In this document: piece by piece, positions 50,140 through 60,823 of the stretch
Layout: each line of letters starts with the position of its first letter
Numbering within the stretch: position 1 is the first letter of the stretch
Source: Carallia brachiata
Taxonomy: Eukaryota; Streptophyta; Magnoliopsida; Malpighiales; Rhizophoraceae
Assembly (NCBI GenBank): GCA_021464245.1
Contig: JADCRB010000118.1
Span: 622,056 to 686,055, forward strand
Length of the DNA: 64,000 nucleotides
Direction: 5' to 3'
Program-made: the position numbers and the translations under genes
Notes under the pieces: model-generated
Told to the model about the DNA's origin: nothing
Databases searched by the model: none
The model's input: the letters and a program-made list of their open reading frames with translations, nothing else

Positions 50140-52190
50140 TGCTTGCTCTACAATATAAGACTGCAATTACTACTATTGCTTGCTTGCGAAAGACTATAAT
50201 ACCCAAAGGAATATGTGAAGCTCATTTAAATAGCACACGCGCGTACGCATTTTACCTGTTTTGTGTTATTTCTTGTTTAACTTCACCGTACCTCGAACAC
50301 ATCCTGTTTTCATGTTTCTTTTAAGTAATTTAACAGAAAGCATTTTTATTTTTTTGGCAATTACTTGGTGTGTGTAAGTTAACTAAAATTGAGATAAGAT
50401 CACAATCATATAGATTAATTAGATGATAGCGAACTGAAAAATTAAAACAATATTAATAAATAAATTATTATATACTATTAAAAAAATTATTTACTCACTT
50501 AATATAAATGTACGTATAAGTGCTCGTTTTTTTATTTTTTTATGAGACCTTTTTTTGTTTTGTAACGCCAAAAAAAAAAAAAAACAAAATGTAAGCAACA
50601 ACAGCAACAACTCCAAGGCCCAAATGTTCAACCAAGAGTGACTCGATAATGATACTCAAAGGAAGACAATAATTCTTGCTCAATAATTTTGCTTTATAAG
50701 ACGGTAATTCCTATTGTTCCTTGCCTGCGAAAGACTATAATACTCAGAGGAATATGTGAAGCTATTTAAATGGCGCACGTGCGTCAACATTTTACCTATT
50801 TTGTCTTCTTTCTTGTTTGAATTTACTGTACGTGCGACCCATCCTGTTTTCATGCATCTTTTAAGTAATTTAACTAAAAGATTTTTTTAGGAAATTACTT
50901 AGTTGGTGTGTCTAAATTAACTAGGATGGAGATAAGATCAAAGTGATATTGATTAATTGAATGATAGTGAGCTGAAAATTTTGAAAAAATAAATAAGAAA
51001 GTAATTATGGTATGTCAAATAATAGACAGGTCATCCTCTTTGTTTTCTTTTTCTTTTTTTCAAAAGAATGCCCTTTTTAAGTTCTATGGCTCTCTTGTGT
51101 TAGTTTTTATGTTAGTACCCATAACGTTTATTATAAATCGCATATGTATTAAAAATATATGAAAATCATTTTAACCATAAAAATTTAATTTAATTTAAAT
51201 TTAAGTCATAATTTATATTATATTTTGAGTTATATATATATATATATAGATATATATATACATACTATATATTATGTTGTGTATGTATTTTAATATTTTT
51301 AAAATAAATGTGTCGGTATATGTGTCTGTACCGTTATCTCCACGTCAATACTACCTTAAACGTTTCCGAATAAAGACCAGCATAAGTCGGATTTGTCCAG
51401 TCGGTTAACGGATCTGGCAATAGAGAACTGAAAGAACAATTTGGGGCTGTCCAGGTTTAAAACAAGCGGCCCAAGTGGCCGACGTCTAACTTTAACGTTA
51501 TTAATGTCTCCATATATAACCACCTAGTGTGGTTCAGTTGGCAACGCAGGCTGAGTAAGTGGGAAGAACTCTCGGGTTCGATCCCCACTAAATACACTGG
51601 TGGCCAGGGGTGAGGAGCCTTAACTGTGACTAAACCCCGACTCCGGATTAGTCGCCGCCCACGAGTGATGCGGATACCGGGGAGTCTAGACCAAAAAAAA
51701 AAAAAAAATGTCTCCATATAAAATAGTTTATGGCCGAATCACATTATATTCTTTTTTTTTTTCTAATGCCGCCTGTGTCGATCGGTAGTTGGGTTTATCT
51801 AAGAAGGGCGATTAGGCCCATGTTCCTGCCACTACTATGCTCTGGATGATTAGCCCACCATAGTCCCTCAATTTACACATATTATCTTATTCGACTAACA
51901 ATTTTTTTGGTTAATTATTTCATTAAACCGTGAATTATATAAAAAAAAAAAGAATTGAGACATCTGACATCAAAAGAACAAAACAATACATCAAAATTAA
52001 TTCAATATTTAGTTTAATTAAATAAACAGAATAATGCGTTTATATTTTTTTATAACTCTCAAATCATCGGTAATAGATAATTAAGTATTTTCTCCCAAAA
52101 AAAATAAAAAAAGAAAAAGAAATGTCCAAAATATTATATTTTAATAAGACCTATAATAAACAATTCACGTAAATAATAAACAATTCACAT
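50140..52190. other. Intergenic region between acidic copy 3 and B3
   Basis: Counterpart of 14900-16960: the local 540-bp direct repeat, a short (TA)n run near 51232 and a SINE. No gene is seen. Confidence 0.55.
51517..51707 (+). mobile_element. tRNA-derived SINE, U3 copy
   Basis: Third copy of the same SINE insertion, with 13-bp duplications at 51504-51516 and 51708-51720. Confidence 0.92.
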
Positions 52191-52219
52191 AAGTATGTCC
52201 AGAGAATTCTTGAAGTCGT

Positions 52220-53489
52220 TCAATAATTTTTTTGACGTTCTCCCTCTTTCCACTGACGTTTCACTTCACATATTTCCGAACAACATGAATTGTACCATTC
52301 ATGTTCTGTGATGACCACCTGCCCAAGGATAGCCGCATGTTTCAGCAAGAAAATGACAAACTCGATTTGACTGGAGGTGAAAAACCCACAAAATTCAACT
52401 TTTTCCAAATGTTCAAGAATATATCCACTGCAGTCAAACTGTCCTTGTTCACCGTCTTCTTGACAACACATCTGCAACTACAACGTCAAGTACTAAGTAA
52501 CAAAATTCAAGTACAACTTGAAGTAGCTAAGCTAAGTAACATAATTCAAGCAGAACTTGAAGTAGATAGGTTGCAAATAGATGGATTCAAAATACTTGCT
52601 ACCCTCACCATTAAATGAAGTTGACGAAGGAGGGGAAATGCTTTGAGAATTGAAACCATCTTCAACAAGTCAAATTTCGTTTGTTTAAAGAAAGTCAACC
52701 TCAATCTTGTAACTGTCGTGAATGTTACAATGCTTTGTGGAATTTTATTAACCTGCACGTACAGAGAGAGGCCAATATAGTTAACGCATCTGCCAAGAGA
52801 GAAAATACGAATGAAAAAGCTTCAATGGAAATGTTTGTTCGCATACCCAATCCTTCTCGCTCTTAACATCTAACTCCCTCAACTTGGGCAGCTGTTGCCA
52901 AAGAAGAGTGAATGCGAAGCGGAACTGATCATCGTCCTTTAGAAAGTAAGTGAATTTCCACAAGTTAGGGACTCCCTTAAAAATTAGTGTGACCCCCTCA
53001 GGACCAAGATATTTAAACTCGGAAAGATTCTCAGTGGATAGCTCAAGTCTAGCTAACCCATGACAGACTTTAAGCTTGAAGCTTTCTAGACAGAGTAGCG
53101 GCCGAAGGCATAATCCCATTTTAATGGCAGAACGGACCCATCCATCAACGTCACCCGCAAAACTTTTCACACAGAAAGAAAGGGAAAAGGATTGTATGGC
53201 TTGTTTTCCCCCCTCATAAGACTCTAGGGTCTCACTAACTCCTCTCACAAACTTCTCTTTGTATTCTACACAAGTACAAGGTTGCTGGGAACTGTCAGAG
53301 AACGGGAGGTTTTCTCCAGTCAGGAACATGTTAGGCCAATCAAAGTTGAGGTTAGAATGGTATGGCTGGACATGTCTTCACCTATGTGATAACACGCGTG
53401 TTCTCGCAGCATCTCCCAGTGAGGCGGGAGATAATCAAATAAAGAATTTTATCTGGCAACTTTCTGATTCAGTCGTGCTCGCTACTCAT
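52220..53489 (-). pseudogene. F-box/FBD pseudogene B3 (best preserved B copy)
   Basis: A 182-codon frame (52781-53329) runs from the middle of the LRR region to the end of exon 1, because B3 keeps the base lost in B0-B2 (gtgaccccctc near 52990). The 104-codon in-frame deletion is present. It still has TGA at codon 7, TGA at the F-box Trp, and a private 2-base loss near 53420. The FBD exon is cut at 52220 by an extra A. It is therefore non-functional, but its state shows which lesions are ancestral to all B copies and which arose later. Confidence 0.85.
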
Positions 53490-53798
53490 TTTTTCACTCG
53501 GTCGTTTGCTTTTGCGCGAACACAAACAGATTATTATTTTTTATTATTTTTTGCGTACAATTTTTTTTATTATTACTATTATATACTACTCAAATACTCA
53601 CAATCCGAGCTTAAGTAAAATAAGAAAAAGATTAAAATTTAAAAAAAAAAAAACAGTATCTGGAAGGAATTGTAGACAAGACACACGTATTGATCAGTTT
53701 CGTCATATGAACATTCACCTAAACAAAGGTCTAAGCTTTGAGCACAAACTTTAACGGATGGCAGAGAACCATAAAACCCCTCTTAAGATTTGAGCACA

Positions 53799-54002
53799 TG
53801 TATTTCTTTGATCAGTGTTACACTACCGAATCTGTTCACAACACCTATATAAATAAGTTTTGCACAACCCACGGGATAGAGCTCATCCCACAGGATAGAG
53901 CCAAGCAAATAAGGATAAAGCAGAGCAAACAATTCAGTAACCAACTGATAAATAACATAACCAAAAGAGATGAATATGCAGCACCAAATTAATCCGATAA
54001 CA
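53799..54002 (-). repeat. Copia 3' LTR (terminally shortened)
   Basis: Minus-strand TGTTATCGG...AAATACA, 204 bp. A weak polypurine tract, GCGGGGGC, adjoins it at 54003-54010. Compared with the 5' LTR, the last 35 bp or so are missing. Confidence 0.88.
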
Positions 54003-56460
54003 GCCCCCGCAAGCCAATGGGCACTGCTGGAGGTGCAAACGTTGGCGAAGAAGAACAAACCAGGCAGTGGCCAATGGCTTCGTGAAGATATCAGCAACTT
54101 GATCATCACTAGAAATAAATCGAACATCCAATTGGCCTCGTGCAACCTCATCACGAACAAAATGATAATCAACCTCGATATGCTTGGTACGAGCATAAAA
54201 AATGGGATTAGCAGTAAGATAAATAGCCCCAATGTTGTCACACCATAACACCGGTTTGGGAGGCCGAAATCCAAGTTCAGACATCAGAGATTGGAGCCAA
54301 AGAAGTTCGGCGGTAGCATTAGCAAGTGCCTTATATTCTCCTTTAGTTGACGACCTCGCAATAGTCGGCTGCTTCTTGGAACTCCAGGAAATTAATGAGT
54401 CGCCTAGAAAAATGCCATACCCCCTAGTGGAACGGCGATCATCAGGACAACCAGCCCAGTTACTATCGGTGAAACAATGAAGAACCAAGTCAGAACGTCG
54501 AGAGAAAACCAATCCAAAATCGGTTGTGCCCTTTAAATATCGTAGAAGCCGCTTGATAGCACCCCAGTGAACATCCCTTGGGTCATGCATAAACTGACAT
54601 AATTTATTAACACAGAAAGAGATATTTGGCCGCGTTATGGTCAGGTATTGAGGGGCACCAACAATTTGGCGGTAAAGATCACCATCAGAGAAAGGAACAC
54701 CATCTGTCTTAGACAATGGCGGCTTAGTTGCCATGGGGGAAGAACATGGCTTAGCAGTTACCATAGCAGTCTTGTGAAGTAAGTCGCGGACATACCGAGA
54801 TTGAGATAAGACAAGGCCCGACGAGTGGGAGGCCACCTCAATCCCAAGAAAATAATGTAAAGCCCCCATGTCCTTGACTGGAAACTCCTTTTGCAAGGCT
54901 TGTATTAGAGTTGTTAGGAGGACAGAAGAGGACCCAATTAAGACAAAATCATCAACATAACATAGAAGAAACATCCGGTCAGAGCCATGCTGAAAAATAA
55001 AAAGAGAAGTATCAGCTCTAGAGGCCACAAAACCATAAGAGAGAAGAAGAGTGCTTAGACGATGAAACCAGGCTCGTGGAGCATAGCATTAGTTCATTCA
55101 GAATATTGATGGGCTTGTTTGAAAGTGGATGGTTCAGTTTGAAGAAAATTAATGGGGAATTGAGAAATGTGGGCGAGATGAGCTTGACGGCGAGCCAACG
55201 TGGTGGGACGTAGAGTCATGGTGTGTGTTCTAGTGATGATAGATGGAGACGTTGGAGAGGATAGAGGAAGAGTAGTTGGATAAGAGGTAAGGTCGACAAT
55301 AAGATTAAGACCAGGTTTGTCAAACGTTGGTGTAGATGGTGTAGTGGAAGAGGTTGGGCGTTGTGAATGAGAAGAAATGTGGCGAGGCAAGGGTGGAGAT
55401 AAGGGCAAGGATAAGTCTCGTTGTGAAGTAGAGGAGGACGTTTGTTGATAAGAGGGTGCGGAAGTAGGAGATAAAGGATGACTTTGAGAGGGAGAAGAAG
55501 TGTTACATGCATGGGATCCTTGTGCAAATGGGAGGACATGATGTAGATGGAGCCACGAGCTTGGGGAGTTTGATTGGGGAGTGATTGGCTGCACGTTGGG
55601 AAGAGTTACATACAAAAAAGTGGTCTTATCAAAACAAACATGTCTAACAATATAGACGCGACCTGTATCAATATCTAAACAGGAATACCCTTGGTGATTT
55701 GCTGAATTACCCAGAAAAACACATTGTTTGCTTCGGAAGGATACCTTGTGTGAATTGTACGGTTGAAGTAAAACATATATAGCACAACCAAAAATTTTTA
55801 AATTGAAATAAGGAGGTGCTTTAAAAAATAAAATACTATAGGGACTCTTTTTCTGAGTTGTTTCAGAAGGTAAATAATTAACAAGGGTGACACTGGTGGC
55901 AAAGGCATGAGACCAGAATTTAAAAAGGAACATTAGCATGGGCAAATAATGTGAGTCCAGTATCAACTATATGTCGTATTTTGCGTTCTGCTGTACCATT
56001 CTGCTCATGGGTATAAGGACATGCTATATGATGTTCAATCCCAATTTGTTTGAAGAAATTGTGAAGCTTTTGATACTCACCCCCAAAGTCTGACTGAAAT
56101 GCTTTAATTTTAAGATTAAATTGACATTCAACATAAGCTTGAAATTGAAGAAAAATGGAGAAAACTCCACTCTTATTCTTGAGAAAATAAATCCAAGAGA
56201 AGCGACTAAAATCATTGATGAAGACCACAAAATAACGAAAACCTAAAGAAGAAAGTGTTGGGGCCGGCCCCCCATACATCAGAATGCACTAAATCAAACG
56301 GCCCTTGACTCTTGTGAGCAACAGAAGGTAAATGAGAACGGGAGAGTTTCCCCAATTGACAAGCTTGACAAAAAAAGGAACTGGAAGACAAAAGAGGCAA
56401 ATTATTTTCCTTGATAACTTGAGAGACCACTCGACCATGGGGATGTCCCAAACATGCATG
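53934..56460 (-). pseudogene. Copia pol: integrase, RT and RNase H, broken
   Basis: Pre-integrase zinc-binding residues (CQACQLGK) lie near 56360. The integrase core shows its three acidic positions in NDFSRFSW, QSDFGGEY and NGTAERK (56230-55950), interrupted by frameshifts near 56270 and 55925. The YSE segment ends in TGA near 55090 and is joined, after about 8 residues, to the late-RT segment APRAWFHR. The whole N-terminal half of RT is thus deleted. The catalytic YVDD (near 54955) and the complete RNase H up to VADIFTKPLA remain in a 364-codon frame that ends inside the 3' LTR. Confidence 0.88.
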
Positions 56461-56481
56461 CTAGTCAGCAAAACCAACTCG

Positions 56482-57945
56482 TTAACCTAACAAGGCTTGC
56501 TTCAACAATGGAGGAAGAACATAAAGACCATTTGCACTAGGACCGCGGAGGAGGACTTTTTGGGTTTGTTGATCCTTAATTAAGAAATAAGAAAGCCAAA
56601 ATTCAAAGTAACAGGAATTGTCAGTGGCAAATTTTTGAACCGATAATAAAGATTTAGTGATTTTAGGAACAAGTAATATATCATCAAGTAAGAATTGACG
56701 ACGAGGGGTTGAATAAACTAAACTACCAGTATGAGAGATGGGCAGGCCTTGACCATTGCCAATACGAACATAATCAGTTCCAGTATATTCAGCGGTAGTG
56801 TTGAAATTAGAACTATCTGCAATAATGTGATGCGAAGCACCTGTATCTAGGAACCAAGGCAAACCGGAACCTCCAAAAAATTGAGGCATAGACGGTGCTG
56901 AGAGAGAGGTAGCCGATTGGGATTGTTGTTGCGTAGGCAATGTCCAAGCAACGTTGGCTTGTGGAGCTTGTTGACAAGGTGTATATCGTCGACGGCATAG
57001 ATCGGGAGTGTGGTTGTGATACCCACAAATTTGACATGGGTCACGATTTCGACGATTTTGGTTGTTGGAGCGACCTAAAAAATTAACAGATGAATTAAGA
57101 TTAGCTGGCCTTGGGGATAAAAAGGAAGTATTTTCTGCTGAGATGCCTCGCCCTCCAGTAAATCTTGATGCCGCTAGTCTTGAAGATGGAATAGCAAGAT
57201 GCGCTGTAGGGCCTTCATGAAGACTTTTGAGAAGAGTCTCATGAGCTATAAGTTGGCCGTGCAGCTCGTGAAATGAAACAGGTTCAGGACGCAAATTAAG
57301 GGATGTGATAATAGTATGATAATCTGCACCAATATTGCGATAAATTATAGCATTAAATTCAGCATCCGTAATTTTCCTTCCCACTGCTGCCAGTTCATCA
57401 GCCAATGCTTTTGCTCTTTGAAGATATTGCGAGACAGAGAGGTCATTCTTTTTAAATTCTTGTAGCTCAATATTAAGTTGTAATTGACGATTCTGAGATA
57501 CAAAACCGAATGCATTTGCTAATGCATTCCAAACTGAATAAGAGGATTCTAACCCGATAACATATGGAAATACTTCTTCAGAAAGTGAAGATAAAAGCCA
57601 TGATAATACCAGCTGATCCCTTTGAAACCATGTCATATATGCTGGATTTGGTATAGTTGTTGGTGTACCTTCAGTGTGAGACGAAGACACGTCGGGATTA
57701 GATATAGTTTTTGGCGGTGCTGTAGTGGTCCCGTCAATATATCCATTAAGTTGATAGTAGTTGAGAAGTGGTAAGAATTGAGTTTTCCAGCATAGATAGT
57801 TTCTGGAATTAAGTTTTATTGAAAAGGATTGGTTAGCTGCTGTTGGGATTTGTGAGGTGCTAGTCATAACTTGTGCAATTGGAAAAGGTATTGGAGTATT
57901 TGATGTGGCTAAAGAGGAAGAGGAAGAAGAAGACGAAGATGTCAT
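56482..57945 (-). CDS. Copia gag-protease frame (487 aa)
   Basis: Open frame starting with a Ser run. The capsid-like gag region contains the NYLCWKTQF and WNALANAFG type segments. A CCHC zinc knuckle, CQICGYHNHTPDLC (C-x2-C-x4-H-x4-C), sits near residue 305. The aspartic protease active site WFLDTGASHH lies near residue 365. The frame stops at TAA 56482-56484 between protease and integrase, where an intact Copia polyprotein would continue. It could still yield Gag but not Pol. Confidence 0.85.
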   Translation of the reverse strand: MTSSSSSSSSSLATSNTPIPFPIAQVMTSTSQIPTAANQSFSIKLNSRNYLCWKTQFLPLLNYYQLNGYIDGTTTAPPKTISNPDVSSSHTEGTPTTIPNPAYMTWFQRDQLVLSWLLSSLSEEVFPYVIGLESSYSVWNALANAFGFVSQNRQLQLNIELQEFKKNDLSVSQYLQRAKALADELAAVGRKITDAEFNAIIYRNIGADYHTIITSLNLRPEPVSFHELHGQLIAHETLLKSLHEGPTAHLAIPSSRLAASRFTGGRGISAENTSFLSPRPANLNSSVNFLGRSNNQNRRNRDPCQICGYHNHTPDLCRRRYTPCQQAPQANVAWTLPTQQQSQSATSLSAPSMPQFFGGSGLPWFLDTGASHHIIADSSNFNTTAEYTGTDYVRIGNGQGLPISHTGSLVYSTPRRQFLLDDILLVPKITKSLLSVQKFATDNSCYFEFWLSYFLIKDQQTQKVLLRGPSANGLYVLPPLLKQALLG

Positions 57946-57967
57946 AGATGGACTGATGGACTGTTAT

Positions 57968-57980
57968 GGCTCTGATACCA
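57968..57980 (-). promoter_or_regulatory. Copia primer-binding site (initiator-Met tRNA)
   Basis: Minus-strand TGGTATCAGAGCC, the standard plant Copia primer-binding site, separated by two bases from the likely LTR end at 57983. Confidence 0.9.
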
Positions 57981-57982
57981 AG

Positions 57983-58221
57983 TGGAAACAACAAGGAAGA
58001 AGAAATTGTTTGAATTATGTATTTCTTTGATCAGTGTTACACTACCGAATCTTTTCACAACACCTATATAAATAAGTTTTGCACAACCCACGGGACAGAG
58101 CTCATCCCACAGGATAGAGCCAAGCAAATAAGGATAAAGTAGAGCAAACAATTCAATAACCAACTGATAAATAACATAACCAAAAGAGATGAATATGCAG
58201 CACCAAATTAATCCGATAACA
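57983..58221 (-). repeat. Copia 5' LTR
   Basis: Minus-strand TGTTATCGG...TTTCCA, 239 bp. Bases 58018-58221 align to the 3' LTR with 4 substitutions and no gap. The outer 35 bp next to the primer-binding site are absent from the 3' LTR. Confidence 0.85.
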
Positions 58222-58815
58222 CAAATCTTTTAGGATAGTGAGCAGTGAATAAAAATAAGGTTTGCAAATTCAGGGCAAGAATTACAAAAAAGACAAGAGG
58301 CAATGTCAATAGCAGTCGCACCCCTCGAAAGAAGGAAGTTTTTAGTAAAAATTATATTTTGAATAGCAAGTCAAAAGAATAATTAAACTTCAGGAAGAGC
58401 AAATCCAAGCAAAATATTTAGACTAGTGGCATCAATAGGACTTAAGTCACTCATTAGGAGCTCCATTCGAAGAGATTAATTAATATATTGTTAACAGCAG
58501 CATTCGAAAAAATTGTATATCATAAGTGGCAATAAAAGAAGATTAACAGATATAATTAAGTTTACTGCCCTAAAATCTTAGGCAATCAGCACGTTTACGT
58601 CCTTTTTTGTCCTTAATGTTTATGATTATAAAGATCGCATTCCTAAATTACCATAGATATCCCTACAAAAATTGTACGCTGTTGTACGTACAAAGTTGAG
58701 CGTATTTTTATCTTTGCAAACCTAATCTTGTCAACAGCCCACTTTTCGCCGCTTTCTTGAGATAACGCATTAAATTTCTACAAATTTACCACAACCATAT
58801 GATGGTGCACCAAGA
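58222..58815 (+). repeat. Mosaic remnant of an older array unit
   Basis: Three unit segments lie end to end in unit order. 58222-58674 matches 9830-10285, 58676-58760 matches 12131-12210, and 58757-58815 matches 3940-4000. Identity is clearly lower than between U1-U3. Junctions occur at short shared words (aaattgt, tgag). Confidence 0.8.
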
Positions 58816-60012
58816 TATCTTAAATATATTCTTTAGTTTGATGGCGATAACATTTCCACTGTAGTACCTTTTTATTTGTGCAAAAATTAATAGGGCTTAT
58901 AACATTTAAAAAAAAAAACATAATGGTACCCAAATTAGCATTTTATCAAACAAATAATCAAAAACATGTAACCACAAAACAAACGGAATAGTATAGTATA
59001 AAAAAATAAAATTTCCTTAAAGATCACTATCGATTTTCACATATATAATTATAATATTGCTACATTATTTACAATAACAAAAATATTACATGACATCTCA
59101 ATATCTAATTGAAGATATATTAATATTTTCCGATAATGCGCGGGTCTGATCCTAGTATATCTATGTTAATGAAGATGAAGACCCCTCCCCTGAGGAGTGG
59201 AATTTATAGATCGGTCGTAGAGGGATACATTGTAACAGATTAGGACATATGACATGCGAAAAATCACATTTGTAATTAACGGACATTTTTTATATCTTTT
59301 TTTTTTTCAGTAACCACACTCATAATTTTTTTTTTTTAATTTCAACTGCAATTAAGTCCCATTAAAATTTTTTGTTATTTTCTCGCATACGATATCGACT
59401 TTACTTGATTCATCTAACTGGTGAGTTAAATTTAAAATTGTTTTCACTTCTCATAAAAATTTATTTAATATAATATTAAAATAATATTTGATTTAATGTG
59501 TAGACAACAAAAAATTTATTCAATTTTAATAAATTTTTATTCATGTTTCTTTGATTGTTTCTATTTTAATCTCATTGTGTTGAACTCTAGTATTTTTGTG
59601 TACTATTCTTTTTTATTTGATTATTATATCTTCTAAAAAAAAGTTAACATACTAATTCAGAAAAGTACATATTTAGCCCTTTATATGTCTTGAATATTCA
59701 ACTCTTCGCGCAATATTGGATTTCTCTGTCCCTTGAAACTCCTTATTTATGTCATTCCTTTTTTGTTGCATATCATAATCTTCTTATTTTGACTGGACAT
59801 TGTGTTAATTAGATTGAGTTTTTTTTTTTTTTTTTTGTCATAGAAGTTTAAAATTGTCATCAGGGAGCAACAGGTACAAAAGATACGAAGTTAATAAGAA
59901 GGAATCATAGATAACTCAAAATAGACAGTCTTGTCTTTTAGCACAAATTACTTTTATTGGAACACATAATGACAAGAGAACACAAGCACACTCTCATTAA
60001 TTTATTTATTAC
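58816..60012. other. AT-rich intergenic DNA
   Basis: No gene. It contains poly(A) and poly(T) runs (58906, 59305, 59819) and the relic promoter listed separately. Confidence 0.5.
59160..59300 (-). promoter_or_regulatory. Relic of a second lectin promoter
   Basis: Paralogous to the lectin promoter at 62514-62660. Shared words in the same order are ctatgtt-atgaagatgaaga, gtggaatttatag, and acata-acatg-gaaaa-tca. A TATA element (minus TATAAAT) lies at 59202-59208. No coding exon remains on its downstream (left) side. Confidence 0.65.
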
Positions 60013-60020
60013 ATTAGAGT

Positions 60021-60707
60021 TAGAGGTGACAAATAGGCGGGTTGGGCCGGTTTCGGGTCGGATTATTTGGGTTTCAGGTTATTCGAGTCTCGGATTTATC
60101 GGGTCTCGGGTTTATCGGGTTTCAGGTTTTTTGGGTTTCGGATCATTCGGGTCTTCAATTTATCGGGTTTCAGGTTCATCGAGTCTCGGATATTTCGGGT
60201 TTCGGGTTATTTCGGATCGGGTTACTTCAGTTTTCGTGTTTGATTCAAGCGAATCTCAGGTTAATTCATTGTAACATTTTTTATTCTTTACCAGACTCAA
60301 AAATTATGTTTGTATGTTTTACCATAATACTTAAAATAATTAATCAAAATGTGAATAATTTAAATTTTAATTATTTAAAAATATTAAAATGATATAATCC
60401 ACCTAATAATATTTATAATTAATATAATATACAATTAATTAGTAGGAAACACATTATAATTAAGTGTATAAATTATTAGAAACGTGGGTTCGAGTTAATC
60501 TGGTTACTTAGGTTTCGGGTTTCGGGTCTTCCGGGTTTCGGATTATTCGGGTTTCGGGTCATTCGGATTTCGGGTTATTCGGTTTCTGGTTGTTTCGGTT
60601 TCGGGTTACGGGTCATTGACTTTTTTAGTCAAAGTAAGTCGGGTCGAATCAGATTACAGACGGGTTAAATCGGGTGATTCGAGTCGGGTCAGCTTTTGCC
60701 ACCTCTA
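60021..60707. mobile_element. Non-autonomous hAT-like transposon
   Basis: 687 bp bounded by inverted ends TAGAGGTGACAAA and, on the other strand, TAGAGGTGGCAAA. It is flanked by identical 8-bp direct repeats attagagt at 60013-60020 and 60708-60715, which fits hAT superfamily target duplication. Both ends are filled with degenerate repeats of gggtttcgggttattcgg, around an AT-rich centre (60290-60480). No transposase frame is present. Confidence 0.85.
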
Positions 60708-60823
60708 ATTAGAGTTCTTAATTAGTAATATATATGTAAACATATCAAACCACCACTTATTGACATGGACTCCTGTTTTACTTTAATTTAGCACCATCGA
60801 TCGACTTCTTCAAGCATGAATGT

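Larger units (their letters stand above)
36638..54223 (+). repeat. Array unit U3 (17586 bp), last unit
   Basis: Last complete unit. It has the least degraded acidic gene and B pseudogene. At its right end the Copia element continues beyond the point where it is cut in the other units, so U3 carries the original right-hand junction. Short private deletions are dense between about 38930 and 41000. Confidence 0.93.
53799..58221 (-). mobile_element. Copia LTR retrotransposon, near full length, defective
   Basis: 4.4-kb Ty1/Copia element on the minus strand in the canonical order gag, protease, integrase, RT, RNase H between LTRs. The two LTRs differ at 4 of 204 positions, implying a fairly recent insertion. 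No 5-bp target duplication is visible: the left flank is cttaaga-tttga and the right flank is caaat. The left LTR is about 35 bp shorter than the right. Flanking sequences match points about 1.4 kb apart in the A-side paralogue (8412 and 9830), so insertion was accompanied or followed by deletion. Several stops, frameshifts and an RT deletion make it non-autonomous. Confidence 0.93.

Noticed and set aside
53970..54480. Plus-strand frames over the Copia region
   Set aside because: They are antisense to the RNase H coding region.
60042..60700. Telomere-like repeat
   Set aside because: The gggtttcgggtt motifs are not the plant telomere unit tttaggg and are enclosed by transposon ends.
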